This document shows positions 28,262-37,115 of a stretch of 64,000 nucleotides of DNA, piece after piece. The DNA comes from CAVXJN01 sp963773585 (GTDB taxonomy: Bacteria; Pseudomonadota; Gammaproteobacteria; JASBUN01): contig CAVZBR010000006.1 of NCBI GenBank assembly GCA_963773585.1, positions 422,535 to 486,534 on the forward strand, read 5' to 3'. Numbering within the stretch: the first letter of the stretch is position 1; each line of letters starts with the position of its first letter. A model generated the notes under the pieces. The model had not been told where the DNA came from. It was given only the letters and a program-made list of their open reading frames with translations, and ran no database searches. The position numbers and the translations under genes are program-made.

Positions 28262-29821
28262 ATGATTTCGACCCACGCTCCAGCAAACGCTGCAGAGACG
28301 CTGACATTGCGTCGGGTCGCCATCGATACCTATCGCGAAAACGTCGCCTACCTGCACCGCGATTGTGCCGTCTATCGCGCCGAGGGATTCCAGGCGCTAT
28401 CCAAGCTGGAAATCAGCGCCGACAGCCGTCGCATCCTGGCCGTACTGAATGTCGTCGACGATCCCCGCTTGGTCACCACCACCGAATTGGGCCTTTCCGA
28501 GCAGGCATTCGATCAACTGGGTTTGGAACCGGGCAGTCGGGTCGCGATTGCACACGCCGCACCGCCGGCATCCATGAATGCCGTACAACGTAAAATCGCC
28601 GGAGAGCGACTGTCTGAGGAGGATTTTCTGCAGATTTGCCGCGACATCGCCCAGAGCCGCTATTCGAAAATGGAAATGGCTGCGTTTCTGGTGGCCTCGG
28701 GACAAACCGGCCTCGACCGGGACGAAGTGCTGTACCTCACCCGGGCGATGGTCGACACCGGCGAACGTCTCAATTGGGATGAGCCGCTGGTGGTGGACAA
28801 ACACTGTATCGGCGGCATACCCGGCAATCGCACCTCGATGATCGTTGTGCCTATCGTCGCCGCCCACGGCATGCTGATGCCGAAAACCTCGAGCCGCGCG
28901 ATAACTTCGCCCGCGGGGACCGCCGACACCATGTCGGTGCTGGCTGACGTGGAGCTGGCACCGGAGGCCTTGCGCGGGATCGTACACCGGGTGCGCGGAT
29001 GTATCGCCTGGGGCGGCACCGCCCGATTAGCCCCGGTGGACGATATGCTGATCTCGGTGGAACGCCCGCTTTCCATCGACTCGATGGGTCAAATGGTGGC
29101 CTCCATTCTGTCGAAAAAGCTCGCTGCCGGCGTCACCCATCTGCTCATCGACGTACCGGTCGGTCCGTCCGCCAAAGTGCGCCACATGAGCCAGGCGCTG
29201 CAGCTGCGCAAGTTGTTTGAATTCGTCGGCGACCGCCTCGGTATTCATCTGGAAGTCATTATCACCGATGGTCGCCAACCCGTGGGTGGCGGTATCGGAC
29301 CCGCTCTGGAAGCACGCGACGTCATGCAGGTACTGGAGAATCATCCAGACGCTCCGGCCGATCTGCGGCAAAAATCATTGCGCCTGGCAGGCCGCGTATT
29401 GGAATTCGATCCAGACGTTCGCGGCGGGCGAGGATTCGCAATCGCCCGGGATATTCTGGATTCAGGTCGCGCGCTGCAAAAGCTGAAGGAAATCGTCGAA
29501 GCCCAGGGCTCCCACGCCTACCCGCCGCCAGCGGCTAGACTGAACTACGAGGTAAGCGCGCCGCTGGCGGGTTACGTTTCCGGAATCGACAACTTGCAGC
29601 TCGCACGCATTGCCCGCCTCGCCGGCGCGCCACTGGATCAAGGAGCAGGCGTCGAGCTGTTGAAAAAATTGGGCGATGCAGTGGCGCAGGGCGAGCCGCT
29701 GTATCGGGTCCACGCTGAATTTCCCGCCGACTTTCGCTTTGCCCGAGCGTTGAGCGGACAAGACAGCGGCTACCGAATCGGCGCCGCGGCGGCCGATCGT
29801 GGCGATTTTCCGGAAGGCTGA
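28262..29821 (+). CDS. AMP-phosphorylase-like member of the thymidine phosphorylase family
   Basis: A 519-residue nucleoside/nucleotide phosphorylase. The ATG at 28262 is preferred; the frame is open from 28019, but that part is not family-like. An extra N-terminal domain (about 1-90) precedes the phosphorylase core, as in archaeal AMP phosphorylase. The substrate motif KHCIGGIPGNRTS (from K180) follows the AMP-phosphorylase pattern KHSIGGxPGN and not the KHSTGGVGDK of thymidine phosphorylase. The expected reaction is AMP plus phosphate to adenine plus ribose-1,5-bisphosphate. It is followed after 3 bases by a PRPP-synthetase-like gene, so the product could feed PRPP or, after isomerisation, RuBisCO. 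The substrate is inferred. Confidence 0.82.
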   Translation: MISTHAPANAAETLTLRRVAIDTYRENVAYLHRDCAVYRAEGFQALSKLEISADSRRILAVLNVVDDPRLVTTTELGLSEQAFDQLGLEPGSRVAIAHAAPPASMNAVQRKIAGERLSEEDFLQICRDIAQSRYSKMEMAAFLVASGQTGLDRDEVLYLTRAMVDTGERLNWDEPLVVDKHCIGGIPGNRTSMIVVPIVAAHGMLMPKTSSRAITSPAGTADTMSVLADVELAPEALRGIVHRVRGCIAWGGTARLAPVDDMLISVERPLSIDSMGQMVASILSKKLAAGVTHLLIDVPVGPSAKVRHMSQALQLRKLFEFVGDRLGIHLEVIITDGRQPVGGGIGPALEARDVMQVLENHPDAPADLRQKSLRLAGRVLEFDPDVRGGRGFAIARDILDSGRALQKLKEIVEAQGSHAYPPPAARLNYEVSAPLAGYVSGIDNLQLARIARLAGAPLDQGAGVELLKKLGDAVAQGEPLYRVHAEFPADFRFARALSGQDSGYRIGAAAADRGDFPEG

Positions 29822-29824
29822 ACC

Positions 29825-30718
29825 ATGGTGGACGATCCGCCCGAACTGTTGTTGACGTTCCCCGAGTATCGACTGGCTGGCGAACGACTGGCCGGTGCGC
29901 TCGCCTGTCCCTGTGCGGAAGTGGATTTATACCGGTTTCCCGACGGTGAAGTACGCGTTCGGCTGCCGCAACGACTACCGCGGCGCGTGGCGCTGTGCCG
30001 CAGTCTGTTCAATCCGGACGCGAAACTGATCGAATTGCTGCTGGCGTCGCGAACCGCGCGGAAACTCGGGGCCGGATACGTGGCCCTGGTGGCACCGTAT
30101 CTGTGCTACATGCGCCAAGATATGGCGTTCGTACCGGGTGAGGCGGTCAGTCAAACCATTATCGGCGCATTCCTGGCGGCGCAGTTCGACGCCATCGTTA
30201 CCGTCGATCCACATCTGCACCGTATCGAGCGCCTCGATCAGGCACTACCGATGGCCGGAGCCCAAGCACTCAGCGCTGCACCGGTATTGGCAGCGTTTTT
30301 GTCGCAGCAGCTACGGCAACCGACCCTCTTGGTCGGGCCGGATTCCGAGTCCCGCCAATGGGTCGCCGCGGTAGCCGGTGGCTGCGGACTCGAATACGTG
30401 ATCGCGCAAAAAACCCGCCGCAGTGATCGTGACGTCAGCGTCCGCTTACCGACGCTGTCGCTTGCCGAACGAGCCGTAGTGCTGGTGGACGACATGGTCA
30501 GCACGGGCAATACCTTGGCGCGTGTGGCGGAGCAACTGAAACGGGCCGGCGCTTCCCGAATCGATGCCCTGATCACCCATGCGCTGTTCGATGAACAGGC
30601 GCAAGCACAACTTCATGACGCCGGTATTGATCGAATCTGGAGTACCGACAGCGTTCCTCACCCCAGCAACGCCGTGTACCTGGCGCCTTTGCTGGCAGGC
30701 GCGCTGCGACCCAGTTGA
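29825..30718 (+). CDS. PRPP-synthetase-family protein, divergent
   Basis: A ribose-phosphate pyrophosphokinase homologue of 297 residues, slightly shorter than the usual 310-320. It keeps YMRQDM-FVPGEAVSQ, VTVDPHLHR and the phosphoribosyl loop VVLVDDMVSTGNTL, in which the usual TGGT is changed to TGNT. These changes resemble archaeal and class-divergent enzymes more than the housekeeping Prs. Its tight coupling to the AMP-phosphorylase-like gene suggests it works on a ribose phosphate from nucleotide breakdown. The reaction direction is not known. Confidence 0.78.
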   Translation: MVDDPPELLLTFPEYRLAGERLAGALACPCAEVDLYRFPDGEVRVRLPQRLPRRVALCRSLFNPDAKLIELLLASRTARKLGAGYVALVAPYLCYMRQDMAFVPGEAVSQTIIGAFLAAQFDAIVTVDPHLHRIERLDQALPMAGAQALSAAPVLAAFLSQQLRQPTLLVGPDSESRQWVAAVAGGCGLEYVIAQKTRRSDRDVSVRLPTLSLAERAVVLVDDMVSTGNTLARVAEQLKRAGASRIDALITHALFDEQAQAQLHDAGIDRIWSTDSVPHPSNAVYLAPLLAGALRPS

Positions 30719-30725
30719 ACGTCTA

Positions 30726-31376
30726 GTGCGACAACCGTCGTTCAATCTGTTGCTGCTGTTGGGCGCCCTGATCGTGCTCATGACCGCGATTCAGGTCGGC
30801 TTGGTCGGCATTGTGTTCGAAAAACTCGGCTTGTCACGCGAGGGCGCCTTCGCGCTGTTGCTCGGTTCACTGTTCGGCAGCGCCATCAACGTACCGCTGT
30901 TTTCGGTTCGCGCCGAACGACATTCGAACACGCCCGCGGTGCGGAACCCCCTGGGGCGCGACATACCCTTCACCGGCCGCACCCGGATCGCGGTCAATTT
31001 GGGCGGCTGCCTGATTCCGGTAACATTTTGCGCCTATCTCGCCAGTCACAGCTTGGTCCCGGCTTCGCGCACGCTGATTGCGACCGCGCTGGTCAGCGCA
31101 GCATGCTATGGGAGCAGCCGTCCGCTGCCGGGAGTCGGGATCGGAATCCCCTTTCTGGTAGCGCCGTTGAGCGCTGCACTTGTTGCAATTTTACTCGCGC
31201 CTGATCAGAGCGCGCCGCTTGCTTACATATCCGGCACCATGGGCGTATTGATCGGCGCCGACCTGCTGCACCTCGGCGACGTGCGCAAACTGGGCGCACC
31301 ACTGGCGTCCATCGGTGGCGCCGGCACTTTCGACGGCATTTTCATTACCGGTATCGTAGCCGTGCTTCTGGCATGA
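30726..31376 (+). CDS. DUF1614 membrane protein
   Basis: A hydrophobic protein of 216 residues from the GTG at 30726, seven bases after the previous stop. About six or seven membrane segments are visible, with conserved-looking PLGRDIPFTGRTRIAVNLGGCLIP and GVGIGIPFL in loops and the end GGAGTFDGIFITGIVAVLLA. It matches the DUF1614 family, which has no assigned function. Its place in the cassette suggests a transporter or sensor linked to nucleotide or ribose-phosphate metabolism, but this is inference only. Confidence 0.75.
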   Translation: MRQPSFNLLLLLGALIVLMTAIQVGLVGIVFEKLGLSREGAFALLLGSLFGSAINVPLFSVRAERHSNTPAVRNPLGRDIPFTGRTRIAVNLGGCLIPVTFCAYLASHSLVPASRTLIATALVSAACYGSSRPLPGVGIGIPFLVAPLSAALVAILLAPDQSAPLAYISGTMGVLIGADLLHLGDVRKLGAPLASIGGAGTFDGIFITGIVAVLLA

Positions 31377-31408
31377 GACCGCAGTCTGAACCACACAAAG
31401 GGATTGGC

Positions 31409-32284
31409 ATGTCACGTTCGAACCTGGCCCGGACCGATTTTAGGCAACGCGCGATATTGATCACCGGCTGCTCCAGCGGCATCGGTTTGTGCGTAGCTGA
31501 AGGTCTGCATGCGCGCGGTTACACGGTTTTCGCGACGGCGCGGCGCACAGAGGACGTCGCAAAGTTGCGCGAACGCGGGATGCAAGCTTTGCACTTGGAC
31601 TTGAACGACTCGATCTCCATTCGCGACGCCGTACACACTGTTCTGGAACATACCGGCGGCACCCTATACGGCTTGTTCAACAACGGCGCATACGGACAAC
31701 CCGGCGCTGTCGAGGATTTGAGGCGCGAGGTATTGCGCGCGCAATTCGAGACCAATCTGTTCGGCACCGTGGAACTTACCAACGCTGTGCTGCCGATCAT
31801 GCGCCGCCAAGGGTTTGGGCGCATCATACAGAACAGCTCCATACTCGGGCTGATCGCCTTGCCATACCGCGGCGCATACAACGCCACTAAATTCGCACTC
31901 GAGGGATTGACCGATACACTGAGACTGGAACTGCACGGCAGCGGCATTTACGTTTCACTGGTTGAACCGGGGCCGATACGAAGCAAATTTCGGGACAATG
32001 CGTTGCGCACCTTCGAAGCCCATATCGACGTCCAGAACAGCGCTCACAAGAACGCATACGAGGGACTCGAAGCCCGGTTGCGCAAAGAAGGTGCGGCAGC
32101 GCCATTCACGCTGGGGCCTGAGGCAGTGTTGCGCAAGGTGATCCATGCCCTGGAAAGCCCAAAGCCGAAAATCCGCTACTACGTCACTTTCCCCACTCAC
32201 CTGTTCGGATTCCTGCGGCGTGCGCTTCCGGCGCGTCTGTTGGATCGCGTGTTACAGCGCACCGGAGGTGGCGGCCGGCACTAG
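31409..32284 (+). CDS. Short-chain dehydrogenase/reductase
   Basis: An SDR oxidoreductase of 291 residues from the ATG at 31409, which has AAAGGGA upstream; an ATG at 31373 overlapping the DUF1614 stop is also possible. The dinucleotide motif TGCSSGIG, NNGAYG, catalytic Ser in NSSILG and YNATK are present. It resembles E. coli YbbO/YdfG-like or retinol-dehydrogenase-like SDRs. The C-terminus ends in a basic hydrophobic stretch (GFLRRALPARLLDRVL) that could touch the membrane. Substrate unknown. Confidence 0.85.
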   Translation: MSRSNLARTDFRQRAILITGCSSGIGLCVAEGLHARGYTVFATARRTEDVAKLRERGMQALHLDLNDSISIRDAVHTVLEHTGGTLYGLFNNGAYGQPGAVEDLRREVLRAQFETNLFGTVELTNAVLPIMRRQGFGRIIQNSSILGLIALPYRGAYNATKFALEGLTDTLRLELHGSGIYVSLVEPGPIRSKFRDNALRTFEAHIDVQNSAHKNAYEGLEARLRKEGAAAPFTLGPEAVLRKVIHALESPKPKIRYYVTFPTHLFGFLRRALPARLLDRVLQRTGGGGRH

Positions 32285-32483
32285 TGTCGCCCGTTGCCTA
32301 CACATTCGCGCTAGCGACGAGAGGCCGCTGTTCTATCCTGATTGGTCATAAGGATAAATAACCGAAGATCACCGAGAGCAATTCTGGTCCATGAGGGGAT
32401 ATCAAATCTCAGTCGACGCTCCCGCCTTCGGTTCATCCTTGACCGCGAAATACGGATATAGAACCCAAACAAGGAGACACGCC

Positions 32484-32750
32484 ATGCAATCCAAAGCCGC
32501 TATTGCAGCAAGTATTCTTTTGATCGGCGCCGCAGGTGCCTTGACCGCCTGCGATGTGGACGTGGACGACAAAGGCAAGTTACCGGAAGTCAACGTCGAG
32601 CCGGGGCGCGCGCCCGATGTGGACGTGCGAGGTCCCGACGTGGACGTACAGGGCGGACAAATGCCGAAGTACGACGTTGAAAAGACACAGGAAGGCAAAA
32701 TGCCCAGCGTCAACGTCACGCCGCCGGCCGAAAACGACGCTCAGCAGTGA
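32484..32750 (+). CDS. Small Asp/Val-rich repeat lipoprotein
   Basis: A predicted lipoprotein of 88 residues. AAGGAGA lies about 8 bases before the ATG. The signal peptide ends in the lipobox LTAC. The mature part is built from short repeats of the type P-x-V-(D/N)-V with Gly and Pro between (PEVNVEPG, PDVDVRG, PDVDVQGG, PKYDVEK, PSVNVTPP). The acidic alternating pattern suggests an extended beta or metal-binding surface. No function can be assigned. It stands alone between the SDR gene and clpB. Confidence 0.72.
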   Translation: MQSKAAIAASILLIGAAGALTACDVDVDDKGKLPEVNVEPGRAPDVDVRGPDVDVQGGQMPKYDVEKTQEGKMPSVNVTPPAENDAQQ

Positions 32751-32808
32751 TTGGCGATTCGGCTCCGGTTGCCTCGTTCGACCGAGGCAACCGGCCGTCG
32801 ATTGCGCT

Positions 32809-35406
32809 TCACGCAGCCGATACCTCAGCCCTGCCCTTCTCGAATACCAACTGATTGTCACGCACGTCTACGTCAATGACATCGCCGGGGCCGTAATGGC
32901 CGGCGAGAATCTCCTGCGCCAGCGGGTTTTCGAGTTGTTGCTGGATTGCCCGCTTCAACGGGCGGGCACCGTAGACGGGGTCGAAACCCGCAGTGCCCAG
33001 GCGATCCAACGCGGCATCCGATAGCGATAGTCCCATATCGCGGTCCCGGAGCCGGGCGCGCAAATAGTCGATCTGAATATTGGCGATTTCCCGAATCTGC
33101 TCCGCGCCCAGCGGATGAAACACCACGACCTCATCGATACGGTTGATGAATTCCGGTCGGAAATGGCCGCCCACGATCTCCATTACCGCATCTTTCATTG
33201 CGTTGTAATTATCTTCGCCCGCCAGCTCCTGAATCTGCTGCGAACCAAGGTTGGATGTCATGACGATCACGGCGTTGCGAAAGTCCACCGTGCGGCCCTG
33301 ACCATCGGTCAACCGGCCGTCGTCGAGCACCTGCAGCAACACGTTGAACACATCCGGATGCGCTTTCTCCACCTCGTCGAGCAATATCACGGAGTACGGT
33401 TTGCGGCGCACGGCTTCGGTTAAATAGCCGCCTTCCTCGTAGCCGACATAACCTGGAGGCGCGCCGATCAGACGCGCCACGGAATGCTTTTCCATGAACT
33501 CCGACATGTCGATGCGTACCATCGCCTCTTCGGTGTCGAACAGAAAATTCGCCAGCGCTTTGGTCAACTCGGTTTTGCCAACGCCCGTGGGGCCAAGGAA
33601 CAGGAACGAGCCGTTGGGCCGGTTGGGATCCGACAAGCCGGCGCGCGAACGTCGAATCGCGTTCGAGACCGCTTTGACTGCTTCAGCTTGTCCGACCACC
33701 CGTTGCTGCAACGCATCTTCCATCTGCAGCAACTTGTCGCGCTCCGACTCCAGCATCTTGGAAACCGGAATACCGGTCCATTTCGATACCACTTCTGCGA
33801 TTTCCTCATCCGTTACCCGGTTGCGCAGCAACTTGGTCTCGTGCATTTCCGCCTGCGAGGCCATGTCGAGCTGCTTCTCCAGTTCCGGTATACGACCGTA
33901 TTGCAACTCGGACATGCGGGCGAGGTCGCCGGCGCGGCGAGCGTTCTCCAGCTCCGCGCGAGCCCGTTCCAGTTCCTCTTTGATATGGGTCGTGCCCTGC
34001 ACCGCCGCTTTTTCCGATTTCCAGATCTCGTCCAGATCCGCGAACTCGCGTTCGAGTTTGTCGATTTCCTCCTCGAGATTGGTGAGTCGCTTTTTCGAGG
34101 CCTCGTCGGTTTCCTTTTTGAGCGCTTCACGCTCGATCTTGAGCTGGATCATGCGCCGTTCCAGCCGATCCATTTGCTCCGGCTTGGAATCGATTTCCAT
34201 GCGAATGCGGCTCGCGGCTTCGTCAACCAGATCGATGGCCTTGTCGGGCAACTGCCGGTCCGTTATGTAGCGGTGGGAAAGGGTGGCGGCAGCCACGATC
34301 GCTGGGTCGGTGATCTCGACGCCATGATGCACTTCGTATTTTTCCTTCAGCCCACGCAGGATCGCGATCGTATCTTCCACACTGGGCTCATCCACCAGCA
34401 CCTTCTGAAACCGGCGTTCCAGAGCGGCGTCCTTTTCGATGTACTTGCGGTATTCATCCAGCGTGGTCGCGCCGATGCAATGCAATTCTCCGCGCGCCAA
34501 CGCCGGCTTCAACATATTGCCCGCGTCGATCGCGCCCTCCGCCTTGCCTGCGCCGACAATGGTATGCAACTCGTCGATGAACAATATGACCTGGCCTTCC
34601 TGTTTGGCCAGGTCGTTCAGCACGCCCTTCAGACGTTCTTCGAATTCACCGCGGAATTTCGCCCCCGCCAGCAGCGAGCCCATGTCCAGGGACAGCACCC
34701 GCTTGCTCTTCAGTCCTTCGGGAACCTCGCCGTTGACGATCCGCTGCGCCAGGCCTTCGACGATGGCAGTCTTGCCTACGCCCGGTTCGCCGATCAACAC
34801 CGGATTGTTCTTGGTGCGGCGCTGCAACACCTGAATGGTGCGCCGAATTTCATCGTCGCGGCCGATCACAGGGTCGAGCTTGTTCTGCTCGGCCCGCTCG
34901 GTAAGATCGATAGTGTATTTTTCCAGCGCCTGGCGCTGTTCTTCGGCATTGGGGTCATCGACCCGCTGGCCGCCGCGCAGTTGCTCGATAGCCTGCTCCA
35001 TAGCACCCTTGCTGGCACCCGCCTTGCGCAGCAATTCGCCTACCGGCCCCTTGTCTTCCAGTGCCGCCAGGACGAACAGCTCACTGGAGATGTAATTGTC
35101 TTTGCGCTGTTGCGAAAGTTTGTCAGTAAGATTGAGCAACCGGCCGAGATCGTTGGACAGGTGGACATCGCCGCCCGCGCCCTGCACGGCCGGCACCCGG
35201 TCCAGTGCCTCGCCGAGGCTTGAGCGCAAGCTATTGACGTTGACGTCCGATTGCGCCAGCAAATGGCGCACCGTCCCGCCCTCTTGATCGAGCAGCGCTG
35301 TCAAAACGTGGGCCGGCTCGATGAACTGATGATCCCGGCCGACGGCAAGGCTCTGGGCGTCTGCCAACGCCATCTGAAACTTGCTGGTGAGTTTGTCCAT
35401 TCTCAT
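32809..35406 (-). CDS. clpB: ATP-dependent disaggregase ClpB
   Basis: A heat-shock AAA+ chaperone of 865 residues that pulls proteins out of aggregates with DnaK. An N-terminal Clp-N domain, first nucleotide domain (GEPGVGKTAIVEGLA), coiled-coil middle domain (about 410-530) and second nucleotide domain (GPTGVGKTELTKALA, DEVEKAHPDVFN) are all present. The start MRMDKLTSKF is common in ClpB. A sigma-32 promoter match lies upstream. Confidence 0.97.
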   Translation of the reverse strand: MRMDKLTSKFQMALADAQSLAVGRDHQFIEPAHVLTALLDQEGGTVRHLLAQSDVNVNSLRSSLGEALDRVPAVQGAGGDVHLSNDLGRLLNLTDKLSQQRKDNYISSELFVLAALEDKGPVGELLRKAGASKGAMEQAIEQLRGGQRVDDPNAEEQRQALEKYTIDLTERAEQNKLDPVIGRDDEIRRTIQVLQRRTKNNPVLIGEPGVGKTAIVEGLAQRIVNGEVPEGLKSKRVLSLDMGSLLAGAKFRGEFEERLKGVLNDLAKQEGQVILFIDELHTIVGAGKAEGAIDAGNMLKPALARGELHCIGATTLDEYRKYIEKDAALERRFQKVLVDEPSVEDTIAILRGLKEKYEVHHGVEITDPAIVAAATLSHRYITDRQLPDKAIDLVDEAASRIRMEIDSKPEQMDRLERRMIQLKIEREALKKETDEASKKRLTNLEEEIDKLEREFADLDEIWKSEKAAVQGTTHIKEELERARAELENARRAGDLARMSELQYGRIPELEKQLDMASQAEMHETKLLRNRVTDEEIAEVVSKWTGIPVSKMLESERDKLLQMEDALQQRVVGQAEAVKAVSNAIRRSRAGLSDPNRPNGSFLFLGPTGVGKTELTKALANFLFDTEEAMVRIDMSEFMEKHSVARLIGAPPGYVGYEEGGYLTEAVRRKPYSVILLDEVEKAHPDVFNVLLQVLDDGRLTDGQGRTVDFRNAVIVMTSNLGSQQIQELAGEDNYNAMKDAVMEIVGGHFRPEFINRIDEVVVFHPLGAEQIREIANIQIDYLRARLRDRDMGLSLSDAALDRLGTAGFDPVYGARPLKRAIQQQLENPLAQEILAGHYGPGDVIDVDVRDNQLVFEKGRAEVSAA

Positions 35407-35466
35407 TGCTGCTAACCCCTTGAGCTCGAACGAGTCGAACGAAGCGTGTCTCTACGATAGTCCTAA

Positions 35467-35494
35467 AGATGCGGGCTAAATCGAGGGTTTCAAG
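35467..35494 (-). promoter_or_regulatory. Probable sigma-32 heat-shock promoter of clpB
   Basis: Read on the minus strand: CTTGAAA (35494-35488), a 13-base spacer, then CCGCATCT (35474-35467). This matches the sigma-32 consensus CTTGAAA / CCCCATNT with one mismatch and an allowed spacer. It ends about 60 bases before the clpB start and overlaps the stop codon of the upstream gene. Confidence 0.75.
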
Positions 35495-36983
35495 TCAACG
35501 CCGAAACTCTGCCGGCGGGATATGGGTACAACTCGTCCAACGGCACACTGCGGCCGGGGGCTTGTACAATCCGCGCGTGTTCGCGACGGAATTGCCGCGC
35601 GTGGGCCAAGCCGCAGGCATGTGCCAGGCGGTCCACCTCATCGTTCATGCCGCGGGCGTAATGCGCCACCCGGCGCGATTTGTCCTCGACAACCAAGCCG
35701 TGTTGCAACCGCCGGTTGTGAGTGGTGATTCCCGTCGGACAGGTGTCCTTGTGGCACTGCAGCGCCTGGATACAACCGAGCGCGAACATGAAACCTCGCG
35801 CCGTGACCGTGAAGTCGGCACCCATACAAAGCGCCCAGGCGACATGGGCCGAAGTCACCAGCTTGCCCGAAGCGACGACCCGCACTCGCTCCCGCAGGCC
35901 GCTGCCAAGCAAGGTATCGACCAGAATTGGCAGGGCCTCGTTTAGTGGCAGTCCCACATGATCGGCCAGCACTTGGGGCGCGGCGCCTGTGCCGCCGTCA
36001 CCGCCGTCCAGGGTAATGAAATCGGGCGCATAATCGACGCCGCGCCGCTGAATCGTTTCGCAGAGATTGACGATGGGACGAGCCGATCCAAGCACCAGTT
36101 TGATTCCCACCGGTCGCCCGGTGGCATCCCGCACCTGAGCGATCATATCGAGGAGGTCGTCATCGCTGCGGATTTCCGGGTGGCGATTGGGACTATAGGA
36201 TGCGACACCGGCCGGAATGCCGCGAATTCTTGAGACCTGCTCGGTCACTTTGGGCCCCGGCAATAAACCACCGCGACCAGGCTTGGCTCCCTGAGCCAAC
36301 TTGATCTCGAACGCTTTGACACGCTTGGCGATTTCACGCAGGGATTTTTCATCCAGGCGACCCTGCTGATCGCGCACGCCGTACTTCGCTGTGCCAATCT
36401 GAAAGATCAAGTCGCACTGGCCTTCAAGGTGGTACGGAGTCAGTCCCCCTTCTCCGGTATTGAGCCAGATGCCCGCCTGCCCAGCGCCGATCGACAACGC
36501 GCGCACCGCAGGTTCGGAAATCGCCCCGAAACTCATACCGGAAATATTGACGATCTGGGAGGCGACAAACGGATGTTCGCATTGCGGACCGATGGACAAG
36601 GGCGGCCTGGGTTGCCGCTCCTCCTCCAACACCGGATACGGCGCGTTGACGAAAATAATCGAGCCGGCTTCGCGCAAATCGTTGGTGCCGCCGAAGCCAA
36701 TGGTTCCGCCCACGTTCTTGGCCGTGCGGTAGACCCAGTTACGGGTGGATCGATTGAAAGGTAACTCTTCGCGATCGTTGGCGAAGAAATATTGCCGAAA
36801 GTATTCGCCGAGCCACTCGAGAAAATATCGCATCCGGCCGATGACCGGAAAGTTGCGTCGCACCGTATGCTCGGTCTGCAGCAGATCCTGGAAGAACATC
36901 ACCAGCAGCCACAACACCACCAATCCGCCTCCCCAGCCGAGGCCGACCACGATCCAATGCAGGACGCCGACGCTTTGTTCCAT
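35490..36983 (-). CDS. FMN-binding glutamate synthase-like protein
   Basis: A stand-alone protein related to the central and FMN domains of the glutamate synthase large subunit (497 residues). An N-terminal membrane helix (about 10-32) is followed by the GltS-type barrel with NISGMSFGAIS, GEGGLTPYH, KPGRGGLLPGPKVT and LDGGDGGTGAAP. The cysteines in GCIQALQCHKDTCPTGI suggest an iron-sulfur site. No glutaminase domain is present. Such GltB-like membrane proteins are common, but their reaction is not known. Confidence 0.85.
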   Translation of the reverse strand: MEQSVGVLHWIVVGLGWGGGLVVLWLLVMFFQDLLQTEHTVRRNFPVIGRMRYFLEWLGEYFRQYFFANDREELPFNRSTRNWVYRTAKNVGGTIGFGGTNDLREAGSIIFVNAPYPVLEEERQPRPPLSIGPQCEHPFVASQIVNISGMSFGAISEPAVRALSIGAGQAGIWLNTGEGGLTPYHLEGQCDLIFQIGTAKYGVRDQQGRLDEKSLREIAKRVKAFEIKLAQGAKPGRGGLLPGPKVTEQVSRIRGIPAGVASYSPNRHPEIRSDDDLLDMIAQVRDATGRPVGIKLVLGSARPIVNLCETIQRRGVDYAPDFITLDGGDGGTGAAPQVLADHVGLPLNEALPILVDTLLGSGLRERVRVVASGKLVTSAHVAWALCMGADFTVTARGFMFALGCIQALQCHKDTCPTGITTHNRRLQHGLVVEDKSRRVAHYARGMNDEVDRLAHACGLAHARQFRREHARIVQAPGRSVPLDELYPYPAGRVSALT

Positions 36984-37115
36984 TGCACCTCCTGCGCAAT
37001 TGCCGGCCCCAGTATATACGTGCGAGCGTCCGAGGCGTGCAACCGGGACAGGGGGTTCCTGCGGGGCGCTGTCGGCGGCGGCGCAGCGCCCGGAAAACGG
37101 CGGGCTCGGGCTATC

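Noticed and set aside
33484..35223. 579-codon plus-strand open frame
   Set aside because: It is exactly antisense to clpB and its translation has no family features; high GC third positions create such frames.
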